Origin: Gemmatimonadota bacterium
GTDB taxonomy: Bacteria; Latescibacterota; UBA2968; UBA8231
Direction of reading: 5' to 3'
Assembly (NCBI GenBank): GCA_018672475.1
Contig: JABHFS010000143.1
Coordinates: 1 to 64,000, forward strand
Length of the DNA stretch: 64,000 nt
Shown piece after piece: positions 1-9,512 of this stretch. The position numbers and the translations under genes are program-made. The notes under the pieces were generated by a model that saw only the letters and a list, made by a program, of their open reading frames with translations, ran no database searches and was not told where the DNA came from. Positions within the stretch are counted from its first letter, which is position 1, and the number at the start of each line of letters is the position of its first letter.

Positions 1-186
1 GATCTGGCCTAAACCCGCTGGGTTTTCGAATACCGCGTCGGAGTTATCCGCCACAGCAACAAAACTATTACCCAATGCCTGGGAACGGGCGCCCGCCCCT
101 ACATTCTGAATATTGACTACTGCTTCGCTCGATACAGCGACCAACAGCAGGCCGGCCAATGCGCTAAGCATTTTCGACGTCTTCAT
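1..186 (-). CDS. PorV/PorQ-like outer-membrane protein, N-terminal part (runs off left edge)
   Basis: Only the first 62 codons are in the window. The ATG at 186 follows a strong AGGAGG ribosome site. The product starts MKTSKMLSALAGLLLVAVSS, a clear signal peptide, and then reads GAGARSQALGNSFVAVADNS...FENPAGLGQ. The pattern GAR-x-x-x-G-x-x-[FY]-V-A-V-A-D followed by [WE]NPAGL is the hallmark N-terminus of the PorV/PorQ (UPF0164-type) barrel family. In Bacteroidota these barrels carry type IX secretion cargo at the outer membrane. It lies 29 bp downstream of the lipoprotein gene and probably shares its transcript. The family call rests on this short N-terminus only. The presence of many FlgD-tailed exported proteins upstream makes a sorting role attractive but unproven. 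Confidence 0.72.
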   Translation of the reverse strand, partial: MKTSKMLSALAGLLLVAVSSEAVVNIQNVGAGARSQALGNSFVAVADNSDAVFENPAGLGQI

Positions 187-215
187 ATGCCAACTCCTCC
201 TTGGTCCACTTAAGA

Positions 216-959
216 TTAGTTTGCGTTGCTGACTCTGGGGACGACCGTGCCGTCCTTGTAAATTTTCCCGATATCCCTAACAAAGCTATAGGAAATATTC
301 GTGGTTTCGACAGGCTCGTTGCGAAAATCAAAGCGTAGCACAACGTCCAGTACCTGAACTTCAATATCGCTCACATCAGGATGCAATGCGGGAAATATAA
401 CGAAGCCTTCCGCTTCCTGGCCACTAAAAACTTCCTCGTTTTTTAGCATTGTTCGACGCAACAAGTCGCGCCTTTCTTGATAGCGTGCGTATTCATTTCC
501 TCGATACCCAATAGCGTAAGCCCGATAGTACGTGTCCAACTGTTCAAAGTTAAGACTCCAATACTCCCGTTTATTCCCTGCTTTGACGACGATTTTACTC
601 GGATCGATTTTAACTTTGGGATATGCGTAGTTTTTGACACTAACCTTAAAGATTGTGAAGCGCTGTTTTTCTTGATCGGTCCCCCAAAATACTGTATTAC
701 CAAAAGTATAGGGGTTTGTGGATTTTGGTCCAGCTTGGGAATTATTGAAAAACTGGCGGTTGAGTTCCTCATCGGTCATAGGCTTAAGCCGAACTTCAAA
801 ACGATCTTGAGCGAAGGTTACCGTACCATCATCAGCGACGCTAATCGAGGAATCTTGCTGCCCACCCGGCTGTAGTGGCCCTGTGTAATAGTTATAACCA
901 CAACCATGGATTCCCAATCCAAGAATCAAGATCAAGAATAGTCCCGTCACTCTCATCAT
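216..959 (-). CDS. Outer-membrane or periplasmic lipoprotein, paralogue of the one at 29170-29925
   Basis: A 247-residue protein with a signal peptide ending in a lipobox-like GIHGC (Cys20). The mature part holds VADDGTV (about residue 42), PMTDEELNRQF (about 60), NPYTFGN (about 82) and a C-terminal [IR]G[KR][IV]Y-x-DG segment. All four recur in the same order in the 251-residue lipoprotein at 29170-29925, so the two are clear paralogues. No enzyme motif is visible. The start overlaps the stop of the CBM9-like gene upstream by 4 bp (ATGA), so the two are translationally coupled. Function unknown. Because a paralogue also follows the barrel gene in the second surface locus, it may be a lipoprotein partner of the barrel/FlgD surface proteins (inference). 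Confidence 0.8.
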   Translation of the reverse strand: MMRVTGLFLILILGLGIHGCGYNYYTGPLQPGGQQDSSISVADDGTVTFAQDRFEVRLKPMTDEELNRQFFNNSQAGPKSTNPYTFGNTVFWGTDQEKQRFTIFKVSVKNYAYPKVKIDPSKIVVKAGNKREYWSLNFEQLDTYYRAYAIGYRGNEYARYQERRDLLRRTMLKNEEVFSGQEAEGFVIFPALHPDVSDIEVQVLDVVLRFDFRNEPVETTNISYSFVRDIGKIYKDGTVVPRVSNAN

Positions 960-1903
960 TCAGCTCCTCGAGAAGAAAAAGGAATGTGCGATTCCAATTG
1001 CATAGTAGCTTTTAAGCGCCCCCAAGAATTGGTTTCGACAATCGTTGGTTGAAAAATAGCTTCAAGTGGCATCAAGATCAAGTCGGCAAAACGTTCTGAG
1101 AAGCGAAAAGAATTTAATTGACCCGAAATTGACCATTTCGCATCGAATAGTTCTGAATCTGCATCAAAGTCATTGAACTCAACATTGAAGCCAATAATTT
1201 CACTTTCGATCAAGACATGCTCTTTGCTTTGGAAGACCGCATTAACATCAACATGATCAAAAGGCGCGAGCATCACCTCGTAACTCGTCACGCCATTCCC
1301 ACCCGAAACGCCTACGAACCCTATTGCCGCCTCGCTATAAGGACCGCTTGCAAGTGCATACCAAGCCGCAGCAGAAAAATTAACAAAAAAGTCTTCATCG
1401 GGCGGCGGGCCAGCCAATACAAAGTGATTAGCTTCTGCGCCATTGCGCTGCAATTGTTCATCAGGGCTCAACTCGGTAAAATTGGCATATTGCCCACCAG
1501 AGTGATCCGCATCGATGAATAACTCCATCGCGTCGTCTTGAAAAATTCGTACTGCAGCACTACCGGCCGGACGATCAATTTGATGAATATCGTCGCGAAC
1601 TTGAGCTGCTATATAGAGTCTATTGGCCGTTTTGTTCCATCCGACCATGAGACGCACGGAAAAATCGTCTGAATCGCTCACCCCAACTTCGGAGCCTATC
1701 AGATTCTGCAAATGATCCGTTCGAATCACATAAGAATCATCTACTAAAGCCCAGTCACTCAAATCCCCGTCAATAGAAGGTAGCAAAAGATCGGGAAACT
1801 GAAACGCTTTGTAGATCTCTCCTTCGGGCTGATGCCCGATTGCAGGAGAGCTTAAACCGATTATAAGCTGTAACGTTAACCAAAAGCAACAAAAAGTATT
1901 CAC
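956..1903 (-). CDS. Secreted CBM9/DOMON-like protein
   Basis: A 315-residue exported protein starting at GTG 1903, with a signal peptide to about residue 24 (AIGHQ). The body has the carbohydrate-binding module 9 (CBM9)/DOMON-like layout: IDGDLSDW near residue 43 and WNKTANRLYIAAQVRDD near 88. An acidic FQDDAMELFIDADHSGG near 120 follows, then YEVMLAPFD near 210. Such modules bind sugars or haem, or serve as sugar-sensing domains; no catalytic residues are seen. It ends VETNSWGRLKATMQLE, matching the tail of the CBM9-like paralogue at 38810-39709 (VEEDSWGRIKASLSE). It has its own strong promoter (1962-1990) and is coupled to the downstream lipoprotein gene by a 4-bp overlap. Domain type is fairly sure; ligand unknown. 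Confidence 0.78.
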   Translation of the reverse strand: MNTFCCFWLTLQLIIGLSSPAIGHQPEGEIYKAFQFPDLLLPSIDGDLSDWALVDDSYVIRTDHLQNLIGSEVGVSDSDDFSVRLMVGWNKTANRLYIAAQVRDDIHQIDRPAGSAAVRIFQDDAMELFIDADHSGGQYANFTELSPDEQLQRNGAEANHFVLAGPPPDEDFFVNFSAAAWYALASGPYSEAAIGFVGVSGGNGVTSYEVMLAPFDHVDVNAVFQSKEHVLIESEIIGFNVEFNDFDADSELFDAKWSISGQLNSFRFSERFADLILMPLEAIFQPTIVETNSWGRLKATMQLESHIPFSSRGAE

Positions 1904-1961
1904 AGCATCTCAACTACGCTACTTGATATGTCCTATGAGTTTTTAACTATTATTGGGCAGT

Positions 1962-1990
1962 ATGATAATCAATGCCCCAAGGTGTGTCAA
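1962..1990 (-). promoter_or_regulatory. Sigma70-type promoter for the CBM9-like gene
   Basis: On the minus strand TTGACA (1990-1985) and TATCAT (1967-1962) are separated by exactly 17 bp. The -35 box is consensus and the -10 box matches 5 of 6. The predicted transcript starts about 50 bp before the GTG at 1903. The surrounding 1904-2188 gap is AT-rich, holds no open reading frame of note and separates this unit from the barrel gene upstream. Confidence 0.7.
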
Positions 1991-2095
1991 GTTATATAAC
2001 CCACACCCGATCTTTTAATAAAAGGATTCTACTTTAAATAACAGAAGCTGTCAATGACAAATTTGACTGTCTCTTTTATTAGTAATTGTTCTCTC

Positions 2096-2167
2096 GCTTA
2101 TTTTATAAATAAGCACAAAAGATACTCCGAGCAATAATTGAGCAATAATAAGCATAAGCTCATTATT
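2096..2167 (-). terminator. AT-rich hairpin pair downstream of the barrel gene
   Basis: Two inverted repeats follow the stop of the 2189-4852 gene. One has 10-bp arms at 2144-2153 and 2158-2167 with a 4-base loop and one wobble pair. The other has 8-bp arms within 2096-2114 and a 3-base loop. Both are weak AT hairpins without a clean T tract, so a terminator role is only likely from their position between two transcription units. Confidence 0.35.
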
Positions 2168-2188
2168 AATAACATTTTAATTTACACA

Positions 2189-4852
2189 TCATTCAACGCC
2201 GGCATAGATAGTAACAAAACCCCTAGTCCGCGTTTCGACCTCAGCAAACTCAAAACGTCGACGAGCCAGCTCAAAACCCAAGACGGTAGTCAAACGATAC
2301 CCTTGATATTCTGAAAGATTGCTCAACTGTGCAGTGGCCACTAATCCTCTGAAACTGTCGAGCGCACCAGGAGGCACCAGCTTGCGGCGTTGCTGAAAAA
2401 CCTCGTATTCCATACCGGTTTCGACGAAGCTGCTGCGAAAAGCAGGAAAACGCAAAAGCCCTGCGAATAAGTGGGTCCACTCGCTGCGTTGCGGGACTGA
2501 CAACAAAACATCGGCTTGGTGGCGCAATTCGCTTTTCCATCTGGGGACGAAAGTCGCGTTACCCCAATTAAAGCTATATTCAGCTTTGCCAATCAGCCCC
2601 CTAAAATAGGCATCCTGACGCAAATCTTGCTGCTCCAAAGCCACCTTATCTCCAAGTTGATGATAGAATTGCCATTTTAGCTTAGCACTGAGTTTGAGAC
2701 CCCGCATTTTTTTAAAATCTAAGCCGAGCCAAGTAGTATTGATCCAGGTATCGGGTGCCGCCAACGGATCGCTTATCAGACGCATCCCGCCGCGCGTGTT
2801 GGGCAGTTGTACCCATTGGAAGAGATTATCGCGAATCGAATCTTCGACTCGGCGAAGATCCTGAAAAAAAATCAATCGCCCCCAAGCAGGCTGGTCCCGG
2901 TCAAATGTTAAAATCATATAGGTCGCCAAATTGCGACGCTTGTCCGATATCTGTTGAATTCGTTGCCGACCAACCGTCAAGCGCATTTGCGGCCCAAAAT
3001 GAGTTCCGCCATACACATTATAGCCGCGGCGGTCTTTCTTATAGGGCAAATCGGCCTCTTCGTCGTTTTCAAAGCGATCGATCCAACCATTGTGATTCAT
3101 ATCCAATCCATAGAGGAATTCGGGCCGGTCGGTGTGGAAACGCAGAAAGGGCTCTTCATAGTCTGGAATTAGATTCGGACTGTCTTCATTGTCGTTCTGA
3201 TTGAAATCGGAAATGAAATCGTTGTTCTCATCCCAACCCGGGAAGATTTCGCGGTCGCCGGCTTGCCAACCTCTCCGACGCCAATCGGGGCGCCGGTCTT
3301 GGTCATCATTGTCATCGACAAATTCGTAGCGCTGAAAATCATTATCGAATTCCACTGTACCTTCGCGATCGACGGCCACCACCGACGTGGTATATCTCGG
3401 GCTCACTGCAAACCCCTCGGCAAAAGCAAAAAACGGGTAGGCTTGCTGCGAAGCATTGAAGAGCCACGCGGTAGCTTGTTCCGATGCGGTATGATGTCGA
3501 TCCAGCCCCGGATTCGGGTATTGGCGATATTGTTGATTGACATCGACTTCAGCATAGGCCTGAAACCCCGCCAAGTCATCGATTTCAAGGGTAAAACCAG
3601 CTAACTGGTTCGCCGTTGGCAGACCGTAGTCAAAGGCGACGACTCGTTGATTGGAGTTGTCCTTTACATTGCCAGCTGCCTGTTGCAAAGGCAAATAGAC
3701 CCCCTGCTGATCAGAATTCACTTCGATCCGATAATCGTTGGCGACCACGAGCTCGACAGTGACCCTTCCGATATCCGCTATATCCGGCCCGGCATAGGAA
3801 CGATCGTTGAAATCGTAGCTTATAATGAGCTGTTCATTGCCGTCGGCCGCGAGATAGCCCCGGCGTTGGAAACCGCCTTCGACCAGCGGACGAAAGCCAA
3901 TTTCTGAGCCGCGAGTCTCCTTACCCTTTAGGTCGTAAATTATAATATCACTGGCAAATAGTGCTCCACCCCCTTCACCATCTTCGGGCGAATCATCGGT
4001 GATGCGCACATCGATGCGCGAGATACTGGCAAAGTTCTGCGGCCCGGCCAGCGCCCCTTTGAACATATCTCCGCCAAAGGCCTCCAACTGAGTATGGGCC
4101 TGGTGCGCATTGACAAAGGTGCCCCCAACTTTGGCGAAATCCCCAACTTGCACCTCCACCCGACCGCCGAGCAAATTGGTATTATCGGTACGCTGCTGTG
4201 GATTGGATCCCGACAGGCCTGGATCGCTGATCCTGGACAGGATTAGCGTCGCCGCATATTTGTCGGAGAGGAAATCCCACTGCAACCCGTCGAATAGGGG
4301 TTTGGAAAAGGTCATCGGCGTCAGCGTAGTCCGGATCTGGTTGCCCACCGTGATGGCGTAGTGGTACTGGCCTTTGTGGTCGGAAGCCACAACGAGGCTA
4401 GAGAACCAAGAGCTAAAGCGGCCCGACTTCTCCACCGTGCTACCGAATGGCTGCGGATTTTCCTGCCGCCAATCGTAAATCAACCAACCGCGCATCAGAT
4501 AATTGCCGTATATGTCGTAGAAATACTCGCCCTCCAGCGCGGTTGACACATAGCGCTGGTAAAGTTCACGGGCGTAATTATCATAATCGCGCTGCCTCCA
4601 ACCGTATTCGGTATAGAGTTCCTGTGGCACACGCCACTTGCGCACGACCGGGTCAAGGGCATCGAAAATCACCCCGGGGCCTTTCGGTTCGAAAGAGACC
4701 TTCCCACCGCGTTTGACCGAACCGAGACGGGCACCGTATTCTTGGGCGCCAACGGCAACTACCACCACAAGTGAGAGCAGTGAGACTGCCAGGCTAGTTT
4801 GTCGTAGGCATTTTTTCATAGTGTTATACTGTGCATGGTCTTTGATAACCAT
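2189..4852 (-). CDS. Predicted outer-membrane barrel protein with Ca-binding-type loop (barrel 1)
   Basis: An 887-residue exported protein, homologous over its length to 6834-9506 and 29941-32691. The N-terminus after the signal peptide holds GPGVIFDALDP, then EGEYFYDIYGNY and TPMTFSKP. Around residues 535-605 lies an acidic loop: FPGWDENNDFISDFNQND, YEEPFLRF, DRPEFLYGLDMNHNGWIDRF. Its D-x-N-x-D/N-G pattern is EF-hand or thrombospondin-3 like. The rest is rich in alternating aromatic/polar strands, and the protein ends FVTIYAGVE, as expected for a barrel closing strand. No known family was recognised. The start at 4852 has a GGAAG site 5 bp upstream. An ATG at 4819 (MKKCLRQTSLAVSLL) gives a more usual signal peptide and cannot be excluded. 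It is the last gene of the region A operon, 67 bp after the FlgD-tailed gene. Confidence 0.78.
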   Translation of the reverse strand: MVIKDHAQYNTMKKCLRQTSLAVSLLSLVVVVAVGAQEYGARLGSVKRGGKVSFEPKGPGVIFDALDPVVRKWRVPQELYTEYGWRQRDYDNYARELYQRYVSTALEGEYFYDIYGNYLMRGWLIYDWRQENPQPFGSTVEKSGRFSSWFSSLVVASDHKGQYHYAITVGNQIRTTLTPMTFSKPLFDGLQWDFLSDKYAATLILSRISDPGLSGSNPQQRTDNTNLLGGRVEVQVGDFAKVGGTFVNAHQAHTQLEAFGGDMFKGALAGPQNFASISRIDVRITDDSPEDGEGGGALFASDIIIYDLKGKETRGSEIGFRPLVEGGFQRRGYLAADGNEQLIISYDFNDRSYAGPDIADIGRVTVELVVANDYRIEVNSDQQGVYLPLQQAAGNVKDNSNQRVVAFDYGLPTANQLAGFTLEIDDLAGFQAYAEVDVNQQYRQYPNPGLDRHHTASEQATAWLFNASQQAYPFFAFAEGFAVSPRYTTSVVAVDREGTVEFDNDFQRYEFVDDNDDQDRRPDWRRRGWQAGDREIFPGWDENNDFISDFNQNDNEDSPNLIPDYEEPFLRFHTDRPEFLYGLDMNHNGWIDRFENDEEADLPYKKDRRGYNVYGGTHFGPQMRLTVGRQRIQQISDKRRNLATYMILTFDRDQPAWGRLIFFQDLRRVEDSIRDNLFQWVQLPNTRGGMRLISDPLAAPDTWINTTWLGLDFKKMRGLKLSAKLKWQFYHQLGDKVALEQQDLRQDAYFRGLIGKAEYSFNWGNATFVPRWKSELRHQADVLLSVPQRSEWTHLFAGLLRFPAFRSSFVETGMEYEVFQQRRKLVPPGALDSFRGLVATAQLSNLSEYQGYRLTTVLGFELARRRFEFAEVETRTRGFVTIYAGVE

Positions 4853-4919
4853 AATTACTTCCAGCCGTATATTGCATTTTAATCGATTTCGCGATCGCCA
4901 ATTTATCCCTCATGCTTCT

Positions 4920-6827
4920 TCAATAGACCACCGCGATCGTCCCACTATGGCGCTCTTCAAACGAGTCCGCCTCCACCCGCAGCACCCATACGTACAAACC
5001 CGGCAACACCCGTTGCCCATCCGCTACCCGCCCATCCCAGCGGTGGGTCGCCGGTCCCAAACGATGGTCTTCGCCAAAAACCGTATACACCTTGCGCCCG
5101 GCCAGGTCGTATAGGTCAAAAATCACTGGGGTCGGCAGCGTCAATTGCAACAGATTGAAGAAGATTTCCAGTTCGTCATTTATCCCGTCGCCATTCGGGG
5201 TCAACAACCGGCTTGACAGTACGATATCGCCTACGAGTGTTCCCACTTGCGCACGGGGGATCGCCACCGACAACCCCGATAGCTCCACAATATCTTCAGG
5301 ACCAAAAGACACCGCATTACCAGGTTCGAGAATCTGCGGAACTTCCGGCCAAAGGCGATTAAATGCCCGCCCCGAAAACGTCGAGCCAAATCGAAAAATA
5401 GGCAGGTCGAAAGTAAACTCGAGCAAATCGTCATTCCCATCGATAAGCGGGAAATCGACGATGAAATATTCCGGTTCATTCTCGACAACCGTAAAATCGA
5501 CCGATTGCCCATTGACACGCAGCCCGCGAATATTACTGACGCGTATATTCGTATCAATTTCCAAGCGGTCGTAACCACGCACCGGTCCCGTTGACTTGAG
5601 CCGCACCGCATAGCGAAAAGTGGCTGGTTTTTCCGCCTCGGCAAGACGGGGGAAAACCTCGGCGCGCAACGTATCGGCGATCGGCGGCTGCAGATAGTCG
5701 AATTGCAACCGAGCCACCTCGCGCGCGTCGAAGATACGGCCCGAAAAATCGAGGCGAAATTGCACATAACGCCGGGGGCCAGGCGCCGTCACCAAGGCAT
5801 CATTTTCGACTGACTTCCACTGGCTCCAATTCTCCTCGTCGTCAATCAGCGGCGCCTGTTCGAAACGCTCTAATTGATGATATTTCTCGCCCGTCACCTC
5901 TATAATAAATGGATCACCGAACTCGCCCTTCCCCTCCCGGCGGTATAAGACGGGGGTATCGTCGTTGCCCGATCTGACCCGCAGTGAAACATTGGAGAAA
6001 ACTTGCTCTCCAACCGCTTGCTGCAACCAACGCACTCGGCCGACGGTTGCTCGATCACCCAAGTCGATCAAGTCGGTGTAGTAGACGGCTTCGCTCAGAT
6101 AGCCTGTGCCATAGACCTCGACCTCATCTACCTCGAAAGGTGTCGTAACGATCGAACGCAACTTAACCAGACGGACGTATTGAGGCGGCACGGCCAGGTC
6201 GACGATAGCCTCTTCGTTACTGGGCTCACGGGCAATGAGAAAGTCGGGCGCATTTTGCGCGGTATTGGTCTCCCGTTCGTTGATCCACAACTCGTATCCG
6301 CGCATAAAATCGTCTTGAAAAGGCGCCGAGGGCGTCGCGACCAGCGCATCGCGCGGATAGAAACGCACTCGGTGGATCCCGATGGAGACACCGAAGTCGA
6401 GGACGATCAAAATCCCATTGGCGTTGGCGTTGGGAAAGATCGCCGTGGGTTTGCGCTGATAGGCAACCTCGTGATCACCGTTGACCGTACCTTCGAGCCA
6501 TTTATTCACGATTGTGCGCGACACGTGCAGCGAGTTCGGGGACGAGATGCGACCCCGCTCAAGCAAAACGCGCGAGGCGATATTTTCTTCTGGATCGAAA
6601 AACAGCGGACTAATCCAACCGCGTCGTTGCGTGAAATCAATAGCATCTTCGGGCGTGTTCGTGGTATCCACAACCATCCGCGCTCCATTGCGCAGCAAGA
6701 CCTCCGGATCGACGCTATCACCACCGCCCTGCCAAGGACGCCCGCCCAAACCGAGGGTAAAGGTCTCCACCGGCTGGGCCCAAAGACCGCCGGCCAACCC
6801 CGCCACCAATAGCGCTACCGCATACAT
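4920..6827 (-). CDS. Exported protein with FlgD-like C-terminal Ig domain (short type)
   Basis: A 635-residue exported protein with a signal peptide ending ...GGLWAQ at residue 18. Residues about 135-240 resemble a discoidin/F5-8C-type sandwich (LDFGVSIGIHRVRFYPRD, then YVRLVKLRS). The chain continues with VDEVEVYGTGYLSEAVYYTD, RRYVQFRLDF and AEVFPRL, strands shared with five other proteins in this window. From about 541 an FlgD Ig-like domain follows: LTPNGDGINDELEIFF, YDLAGRKV, HRWDGR, VLPGLYVWVLRV. It ends in ...AVVY. The FlgD-like domain is common at the end of exported proteins of FCB bacteria and acts there as a sorting or anchoring module. The gene starts 6 bp after the stop of the barrel gene 6834-9506, so it is co-translated with it. 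Confidence 0.8.
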   Translation of the reverse strand: MYAVALLVAGLAGGLWAQPVETFTLGLGGRPWQGGGDSVDPEVLLRNGARMVVDTTNTPEDAIDFTQRRGWISPLFFDPEENIASRVLLERGRISSPNSLHVSRTIVNKWLEGTVNGDHEVAYQRKPTAIFPNANANGILIVLDFGVSIGIHRVRFYPRDALVATPSAPFQDDFMRGYELWINERETNTAQNAPDFLIAREPSNEEAIVDLAVPPQYVRLVKLRSIVTTPFEVDEVEVYGTGYLSEAVYYTDLIDLGDRATVGRVRWLQQAVGEQVFSNVSLRVRSGNDDTPVLYRREGKGEFGDPFIIEVTGEKYHQLERFEQAPLIDDEENWSQWKSVENDALVTAPGPRRYVQFRLDFSGRIFDAREVARLQFDYLQPPIADTLRAEVFPRLAEAEKPATFRYAVRLKSTGPVRGYDRLEIDTNIRVSNIRGLRVNGQSVDFTVVENEPEYFIVDFPLIDGNDDLLEFTFDLPIFRFGSTFSGRAFNRLWPEVPQILEPGNAVSFGPEDIVELSGLSVAIPRAQVGTLVGDIVLSSRLLTPNGDGINDELEIFFNLLQLTLPTPVIFDLYDLAGRKVYTVFGEDHRLGPATHRWDGRVADGQRVLPGLYVWVLRVEADSFEERHSGTIAVVY

Positions 6828-6833
6828 AATCCC

Positions 6834-9506
6834 CTAGAGCCCCGCATTGATAGAGAGAAAGAACAAACTAGTGCGCTGCTTTTCACCATCCGCGAATGAA
6901 CGCTGCCCCAACCGCAGACCCGCGCGAATGGCGAGCCGATAGCCCTGATAACCTACTCGATTGACAAACTGCCCCACTGCAGTCCAGCCATTGAAATCAC
7001 TATGCACGTCGAGTAATTCCCCATCGAGCAGACGCAACCAGGTCAATTCCAACCCGAGTTGCAGTTCGGTATCGAATATCTGTCGGCCATAGCGCGGATA
7101 GTACGCCACGCCGACCGTTTCGGCCAAAAGCGGCTGGGTCCAGATTAAGAATAGCGTTTCCTCGAGCACCGTCGCCGACGGCTGTCTCCGACTAAAGGGC
7201 CGTACTTGCCGATATTCACTTTTGAAACGCGGCTCAAAAACGGCTAAACCAATCGGGATGCTCCACTCCGCCTTATTTATCACCCCCAGGAAACCCGAAT
7301 GAACTCGACCGTCGCGCGCCACCACCTCCTCCGCGAAACCGCGCTGGCGCCAATATTCCCACTTGGCCCGATGTAATAGACGCACTCCTCTGCCAAGTTG
7401 GTGCGCATAATCAGCGTAGACGGTGTTTTTCCAGGTATCGCGTCCCGGCAACGCATCCTCAATACGCCGCATCCGTCCCACCGCCCCCAATGGCTGAACC
7501 CACTGATTGACCGGATCGGCTATGTTGTCCTTGACCAACGCCCCGTGCTCAAAGAGTCGCAGTCTACCCGAGGGCACCTCCCTCGTCCAAGCCCACATAA
7601 AATACCACGATCGAGTTCGTCCATCGCCGGCGAGCAACCGCAATCGTTGCCGCCCCAATAACAATGTCATACTCGGCCCGGCGTTGACTCGCAAATACGT
7701 GTTAAATCCGCGTTGATCGCGCAGATAGGGATAGTCGGGCAAATCGTCGTCTTCAAAGCGGTCAATCTTGCCATTGTGGTTCATATCGAAGCCGAAGAGA
7801 AATTCCGGCCGATCAGAGCGGAAGCGCAGAAAAGGTTCGTCGTAGTCCGGCTGCAGGTTGCGATTCTGGTTGTGGTCGTATATGAAGTCGCCGTTCTCGT
7901 CATAACCGGGAAAAACCGTCGATTGCCAAGGCTGGTACGGGCGTTCCCACTCTGCCATCGCATCCGAATCGTCGTCGTCGTCGACCAGTTCGTAGAGCTG
8001 CGGGACCCGATCCTTATAGCGAATGATACCATTGGCTTCCGTCAGCCAATAACTGGTAGAATAGGTGTCGTCGAGCGTGAAGGCTTCGGCATACAGTGCC
8101 CATGGAAAACGACGATAAAGCAAGGTTCCATAGGCCGCCGTGGCCGCCTCGACAGCCTGATATCCACGCGAAATATTTGGGCTGGGATAAAGACCATGTC
8201 GACGGTTGACGGCAAATTCGCCCTGCATCGACACCCCCTTCCAATCGACTAGGTTCCAGTTAAAACCGACCAGTTCGTTGGCGGTAGGCAGCGCATAATC
8301 GATTTGTAACAGGGCACTATTGCTGCCATCACCGACATTGCCCTCAGCCCGGGCGAACGTGAGAAAGACCGGCTCGGGATTGCGAACCTCGCCGTCGGTC
8401 TGCAGATCGGAAGCCAGTTCAACCCGGTAGTCATTCGCCAGAGACAACTCGACGGTGGTCCGCCGTAGATCGACCGAACGCAGATTATCAACGCCAAAAT
8501 CCCTGAGGTCGTAGTGCAACACGATCTGCTCGGAGCCATCGGCCACCAGTGAACTGCCCTTGGCCCGCCCGCCCTCGATAAAAGGCAATAAGCCAATTTC
8601 ACTGGCGCGTATCTCCCGTCCGCTGGTATCGATCATCACCAAGTCATGGGAAAACACCACCGCTCCATCCCGCCCATCAGCCGGCGAATCGTCGCGTATG
8701 CTGACCCATAGATGCTTTAAAGCCTGGTTCTGGCGGGAGGTGAGGATCCCGTGCATCGGGTTGCCACTGGTGAAGTCACCCTTAGTGTTGGCGTTGTGGG
8801 CGCTAACGTAGGTAAGACCAAGTCGCAGATCCGGCCCGGCATCCCATTCAGCATGCCCACCCATCACATGCGTCACATCCGTGCGCATATCGCGATTGGG
8901 CTCGCTGGGACGCGACAATATAAGGCTAGTGCGATACGTATCGGCCGCGTAGTCGAGGCGCATGCCATTGAACCGAGGTTTATAGAAGGTCAACGGCGTA
9001 AAATTAGTATAGATCTCATCGCCGATCATCAAGCGATAAGAACCTCGACTATCGCCGTCAGAGGCGATCACCAAACGGTTAAAAAAACCAGCATAGGCAT
9101 CTCGCCTTCCAAGCCCAATCGGTCTTTTGCGCAATACGCTACCCTGTGCGGAAGGCTGGGTTTGCGTCCAGTTGTAAACCAACCAACCTCGCCCCAATGA
9201 AGTGCCGAAGCTATCATACCATTGCGACCCCTCTAAGAGTTGTTCCACATACCGCCGATAGCCGTCTTCGGCATAGAACGCATCCGTCGCGTACCAGGGC
9301 CGAGCATAGGTCTCATGAAGCTGACGAGGACCATACCATTTATGTAGCTCTGGCACGGCGAAATCGAGACCGAAGCGCGGGCTCCCCTCGCCCACCAGTC
9401 CGCTCCCTCCCAATATCGCCCGCCCCGGCCTTTGATATTGAGCAGACGTCGCCTGTACGCAAACGAGCGAAAAAACGGTTATAATAGTCCAGTATTGCCG
9501 CACCAC
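6834..9506 (-). CDS. Predicted outer-membrane barrel protein with Ca-binding-type loop (barrel 2)
   Basis: An 890-residue exported protein starting at one of two adjacent GTG codons (9506 or 9503) beside an AGGAGG site. A signal peptide ends near QATSAQYQ. The order of conserved blocks matches the barrels at 2189 and 29941: HKWYGPRQLHETYARPWY, RGWLVYNWTQ and TPLTFYKPRFNG come first. The acidic loop FPGYDENGDFIYDHNQN / YDEPFLRFRSDRPEFLFGFD / MNHNGKIDRFEDDD follows at about 534-590, then NQWVQPLG and a terminal LFFLSINAGL. It is the most divergent of the three. It lies 6 bp after the FlgD-tailed gene 9513-12005 and 6 bp before the one at 4920-6827, so expression is tightly linked. An outer-membrane barrel is inferred from strand pattern and C-terminus; no family was recognised. 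Confidence 0.78.
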   Translation of the reverse strand: MVRQYWTIITVFSLVCVQATSAQYQRPGRAILGGSGLVGEGSPRFGLDFAVPELHKWYGPRQLHETYARPWYATDAFYAEDGYRRYVEQLLEGSQWYDSFGTSLGRGWLVYNWTQTQPSAQGSVLRKRPIGLGRRDAYAGFFNRLVIASDGDSRGSYRLMIGDEIYTNFTPLTFYKPRFNGMRLDYAADTYRTSLILSRPSEPNRDMRTDVTHVMGGHAEWDAGPDLRLGLTYVSAHNANTKGDFTSGNPMHGILTSRQNQALKHLWVSIRDDSPADGRDGAVVFSHDLVMIDTSGREIRASEIGLLPFIEGGRAKGSSLVADGSEQIVLHYDLRDFGVDNLRSVDLRRTTVELSLANDYRVELASDLQTDGEVRNPEPVFLTFARAEGNVGDGSNSALLQIDYALPTANELVGFNWNLVDWKGVSMQGEFAVNRRHGLYPSPNISRGYQAVEAATAAYGTLLYRRFPWALYAEAFTLDDTYSTSYWLTEANGIIRYKDRVPQLYELVDDDDDSDAMAEWERPYQPWQSTVFPGYDENGDFIYDHNQNRNLQPDYDEPFLRFRSDRPEFLFGFDMNHNGKIDRFEDDDLPDYPYLRDQRGFNTYLRVNAGPSMTLLLGRQRLRLLAGDGRTRSWYFMWAWTREVPSGRLRLFEHGALVKDNIADPVNQWVQPLGAVGRMRRIEDALPGRDTWKNTVYADYAHQLGRGVRLLHRAKWEYWRQRGFAEEVVARDGRVHSGFLGVINKAEWSIPIGLAVFEPRFKSEYRQVRPFSRRQPSATVLEETLFLIWTQPLLAETVGVAYYPRYGRQIFDTELQLGLELTWLRLLDGELLDVHSDFNGWTAVGQFVNRVGYQGYRLAIRAGLRLGQRSFADGEKQRTSLFFLSINAGL

Positions 9507-9512
9507 GCCTCC